A stretch of DNA of 34,703 nucleotides from the NCBI GenBank assembly GCA_002633005.1, contig NMRA01000060.1, positions 975,355 to 1,010,057 on the forward strand, given 5' to 3'. Made by a program: the position numbers and the translations under genes. Position 1 is the first letter of the stretch, and each line of letters starts with the position of its first letter. Source of the stretch: Phoronis australis. Taxonomy: Eukaryota > Phoronida > Phoronidae. Below the pieces are notes generated by a model. The model did no database searches and was not told where the DNA came from. It saw nothing but the letters and a program-made list of their open reading frames with translations. This document shows, piece after piece, positions 32,201 to 34,703 of the stretch.

Positions 32201-33959
32201 TAGAGTTATCAAACATGCCGTTGGATAGTAAAGCCTTTGTAATGTTACCTACAGAATCATCTAAAGCTGCTACCATGCCTGAAATACAAAAATTGTTTTA
32301 TTATTGGTACCAATATTATGATCCAATCATCATTTAATATATTAGAAAGAAAAATTCATGATGCAAAAATCCTTATCCATCTTATGCCAAGGATGAACTG
32401 TCTTAAGCACTTCGCCAACATGTTTAATGTTTATACGTGTATCATCTGAATGACTGATAATTGTTACTACATTCAAACATCTTGTGGGAGAACCAAAGTG
32501 TGCCTTCCTTGCTGACACTGGGTTGTTTGGTTCAAGGAGGTGGTGCTCTTTCAAGATGCCACATTTAAATGCTGGGTTGGACTGCATGTAAAAGACGGAA
32601 TACGCATAGGTAATATCGTGAGAGTAAAATTAATGGGGAACTCGAAATTACATCAGGTGGGCAACAGTGCGCACCAAACGTTCTCCCCTTAGAAATGTCC
32701 ACGTTCATGTTATCACACCAACACCCCCTTGTTGAACTGCTTTCTGCTCTCAAACTTATAACAGTTAAGAAGCGGGACCTGTATTCATTACCATCAGCAG
32801 TTAATGAAATTTTGTCCATTCTTATGTATTCATTCTGACTCAGGAACACACATTCTAGCTCATGCATTATGTCAGTATCCAATGTTTAAGCATCAACCTG
32901 CGTGATAAGGCAGTTAAAAAAGACTCTATTAGCGTTCCCAAATTTGTGTGTTTCTACACCAATAAACTTCCTTATCTCATTTTGGGCTTGGAGGGGGTGG
33001 GGGTAAACAGCCTCCCGTTCAGTAACGCTAGGACCTCGCTAAACAGCAAGACTTCACGAGATTACGTGAGATATTGCCGTGTATTTTAAATGAGAACACG
33101 TGACTTTGAGTAGGTTTTAGCTAGGTCCTAGCGTCTACTGAACGCACGCCAGGTTGCATAGTGGCTTGGAATTTTGCCAATTGCAAGTCATGTATGTGAT
33201 TCACACACAGTAGACCTTTTGAAATGGACATGACAGTGAAAGCAGGATCCTTTGTGAACCTTTCTTAGGATACAACATTTCCAGACGGCTAAGTCGTATG
33301 CAGGGAATCGAAGGCCTAAGGACTGCATGAGCAGGCATAGCCATGCGACCATTTCCACCTCGACATAAAGGCTGCGAATTAGTGCAATTATCCACGGTGT
33401 CAAGAAAGTGTTTCGCTGATTTAAATGACCACAACAATTCTTTGACTTTACCTGCAAAAGTACGCCTCTTTTCATTCTTGATATGAGGGAACCGGTCGAT
33501 GTATTTCTGAGGAGCCTGGAGTGACTGGTCAGGGTTACCCGCGTGGACAGCTTGATGAGCCAGGTACAGGAATAAAGGCTGAAAAGCAAAGGGTGGAATG
33601 TATCATCGAATATCATACTATCATGTTCTAATAGCAATGCATATTTTAGAAGTATATATTTAACTTTAGCCAGTCGAGGCAAGAATTTTAATTGGGTCAT
33701 TATGTACGCAAACCAAGGCAACCAAGCTCATGCTACAAACGTGTCACACAATATTTGGCTGCATGTAGACCAGTGGTTAAAACGGAACTATAAGGGACAG
33801 TTCAAAATTGAAATATTTCAGTAAAATTACCTGTGACCTTTCGTGCTGTCTAATAATTCTCTCAGCCTCACTGGTGAACAGTTCAGTTGAATACTGACCA
33901 AATTCATCAAGAACAGGATCTAAGCCTCTGTGGAAATCCAGACCCCAGTATCCGTTCAT
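28437..33959 (-). CDS. arylsulfatase B/I/J-type sulfatase, last four coding exons (5' end outside window)
   Basis: Hydrolyses sulfate esters, probably of glycosaminoglycans, in lysosomes or outside the cell. Coding exons in order: 33959-33831, 33578-33452, 32278-32125, 29214-28437; joined frame 1188 nt, 395 residues plus stop, all introns GT-AG. The visible part starts NGYWGLDFHRGLDP and includes PLFLYLAHQAVHA (His at residue 55, the human ARSB H242 position), FTTDNGG (D118 and N119, the ARSB D300/N301 calcium ligands) and WPLRGTKFQLWEGGVRG (K140, the ARSB K318 position). CDWLPTLIHAAGG, LDGFDMW and LLHNIDP-like blocks follow, and the tail has a Cys-rich insert before CLYHIPSDPCEFRNLA. Two N-glycosylation sequons, NST and NLT, lie near the C-terminus. 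The catalytic CxPSR cysteine, the signal peptide and the first exons would lie beyond 34703. ARSB, ARSI and ARSJ cannot be separated from this part. Confidence 0.93.
29215..29555 (-). other. start of sulfatase last intron (- strand order: its 3' end), nothing recognised
   Basis: AT-rich sequence next to the acceptor of the last exon. No gene or repeat recognised before the heat-shock-like module. Confidence 0.4.
29564..29672 (+). promoter_or_regulatory. heat-shock elements plus TATA box inside the sulfatase intron
   Basis: GAACATTCTAGAG (29564-29576) and TTCCAGAAAGTTC (29606-29618, three perfect alternating NGAAN units, with GGA continuing the pattern at 29621) are heat-shock-factor sites. 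TATAAAT follows at 29666-29672. This spacing is that of a heat-inducible promoter firing to the right. No ORF or known heat-shock gene follows before the R1 copy at 30243; a splice-donor-like GAG|gtaagt lies at about 29692. It may drive a non-coding RNA or belong to a retroelement LTR. Confidence 0.45.
30083..30155 (-). mobile_element. tRNA-like SINE fragment
   Basis: On the - strand, CTTAGCGGTTGAGCATTCGG resembles a tRNA A-box region and GTGGTTCAATTTT about 35 bases later resembles a B box. Both are decayed. A short, low-confidence tRNA-derived remnant. Confidence 0.3.
30243..31973 (+). mobile_element. R1 interspersed repeat, copy 2, in the sulfatase intron
   Basis: Starts with a hairpin TGCGCCCACATA-TTTA-TATGTGGACGCA (30245-30272) and ends GCGTTGCTCTTGTTG, as in copy 1. 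The interior is about three and a half 460-bp monomers, each made of three roughly 153-bp sub-units carrying CTAGTGGC (30447, 30592, 30756, 30909, 31062, 31216, 31363, 31493, 31892). No ORF. It runs antisense to the sulfatase and ends about 150 bases from exon c. Confidence 0.8.
32125..32278 (-). CDS. sulfatase exon c
   Basis: Completes the Gly and encodes MVAALDDSVGNITKALLSNG and FTTDNGGPANGMEGNCACNW, ending in WPL plus two bases of Arg. Human equivalent GMVSLMDEAVGNVTAAL and FSTDNGG. Acceptor tatttcag|GC, donor CTTAG|gtaaat. Confidence 0.94.
32279..33451 (-). other. sulfatase intron with one R3 copy and uninterpreted ORFs
   Basis: Holds the inverted R3 copy at 33017-33099. On the - strand two open frames of 105 codons (32882-32565) and 81 codons (32587-32342) overlap in different frames; neither matches a family I know. 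Confidence 0.4.
33017..33099 (-). repeat. R3 short interspersed repeat, copy C
   Basis: On the - strand GTGTTCTCATTTAAAATACA, then CAATATCTCACGTAATCTCG, then GAAGTCTTGCTGTTTAGCGA, GGTCCTAGCGTTACTGAAC. It appears the least decayed of the three copies. Confidence 0.65.
33452..33578 (-). CDS. sulfatase exon b
   Basis: Encodes PLFLYLAHQAVHAG through KRRTFA plus one base of the next Gly. Corresponds to human PLFLYLALQSVHEP and holds the active-site His. Acceptor cttttcag|CCT, donor GCAG|gtaaag. Confidence 0.93.
33831..33959 (-). CDS. sulfatase exon a (first visible)
   Basis: Encodes 43 residues, MNGYWGLDFHRGLDP then LDEFGQYSTELFTSEAERII, like ARSB [20 protein letters not shown]. Acceptor catggcag|ATG, donor CAG|gtaatt, phase 0 at both ends. 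The Met is internal, not the start of the protein. Confidence 0.88.
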
Positions 33960-34703
33960 CTGCCATGTGAACAAAAACGTTGAAACATTCAACCAGATTG
34001 ATATATTCTGTTCATTGTCAAGAGATTTCACATCACGCATAGCAGGTAATGTCAGATGAAATTACTGAAAAAGCGAGCTGAAAATGTGCTGAATAACTTT
34101 TATGAAATGACGAAATTAAATGACCACAGACAATGCTGTAAAAGCTACAGAAATCCCTACATTTTAGTAGATTAACCAAAAACACTTTTTTGGCCCTTGG
34201 TGATTAGACCGTAGTGTTGTGCGCACAGCAGATAATAAACTGAATTGACTGTGACCGTACTTTCTAGGTTATAAGTATAATTTCTTATCCGATTTTCAAA
34301 ATAAAAAACCTAGCATGTGTACTCTTCACAGATTATTCAAAAAGACTGTTTAAAAACTATCAGACTGAAGTTTAAAACATAATATTGTTGCCCCAAGTGA
34401 TTTCAACCTGATGGACAGTTTTGTGCAAAGATCGAAAAGATTAGCTGAAGCTGGATGGTTTCTTTAAAGATAACAGCAGATTTTTTAAAAGGTTACCAAG
34501 TCAGTCGAGATGCCCAAACTCGATCAGTGGCTGTCAGCGTAGGAATCTTTTCATTAAAAACCCTACTGTTCTTCAACCGTTATTAATATTCCACGGCCTT
34601 TTGAAGTCTTCTAACTGCTTACAAATGGATCTACCGTTTTTCTTCACTCATTCAAAGGACCAATTAATTAGGAATGAACATTTTAAGGGAAATGTCGAGA
34701 CCT
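33960..34703 (-). other. sulfatase intron running off the right edge
   Basis: No further sulfatase exon is found in either strand's ORFs here, so the exons with the catalytic Cys and signal peptide must lie beyond the window. Nothing else was recognised. Confidence 0.5.

Noticed and set aside
33201-33721. - strand ORFs of 78 and 177 codons around sulfatase exon b
   Set aside because: They read the exon out of frame or run through introns; the in-frame exon is 33452-33578.

Overview
The window is animal nuclear DNA. It holds two intron-rich protein genes with GT-AG introns, kilobase-scale tandem repeats, interspersed repeats and short N gaps left by assembly. The proteins are close to their human counterparts. 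The repeat content and the presence of an arylsulfatase B-type gene fit a marine invertebrate; an echinoderm, hemichordate or lancelet is a guess, because nothing in the sequence proves the clade.

Layout. Positions 1-3486 are a 10-bp satellite-like array. Positions 4270-4571 and 4862-5015 are two GAGAGTGTGA-type purine-rich arrays. A GC-rich promoter at about 5080-5329, with a YY1-type motif and three short upstream ORFs, leads into CWC27 on the + strand (5330-20419). Its ten coding exons join in frame to 454 codons plus stop. The CWC27 introns carry a 1.77-kb element with terminal inverted repeats (5641-7411), a tRNA-derived SINE-like piece (10336-10500), two hairpins (11431-11535 and 12186-12251), an assembly-type duplication (13978-14847), and one copy of a repeat here called R1 (15391-17398) that contains 0.86 kb of almost pure A/T. 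Copies of a short repeat, R3, lie either side of exon 9.

From 20420 to about 24590 no gene is recognised. A short exon-like ORF with a TATA box lies at 24593-24828 (+). Positions 25160-27740 are a nested tandem repeat, R2: 432-bp monomers inside a 1178-bp higher-order unit, each full monomer carrying a nuclear-receptor DR1 motif. From 28437 to 33959 on the - strand are the last four coding exons of an arylsulfatase B/I/J-type sulfatase, whose 5' exons lie beyond the right edge. Its last intron holds heat-shock elements next to a TATA box (29564-29672) and a second R1 copy (30243-31973) with an array of CTCF-like motifs.

The two genes are unrelated in function: CWC27 is a nuclear spliceosomal cyclophilin and the sulfatase is a lysosomal or secreted enzyme. 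They converge, and the R2 array lies between their 3' ends. No bacterial-type system, CRISPR array or intact transposase was found. The most unusual signals are in the repeats: two families that carry regularly spaced transcription-factor-like motifs, and a decamer array that keeps exact 10-bp register for 2.76 kb.
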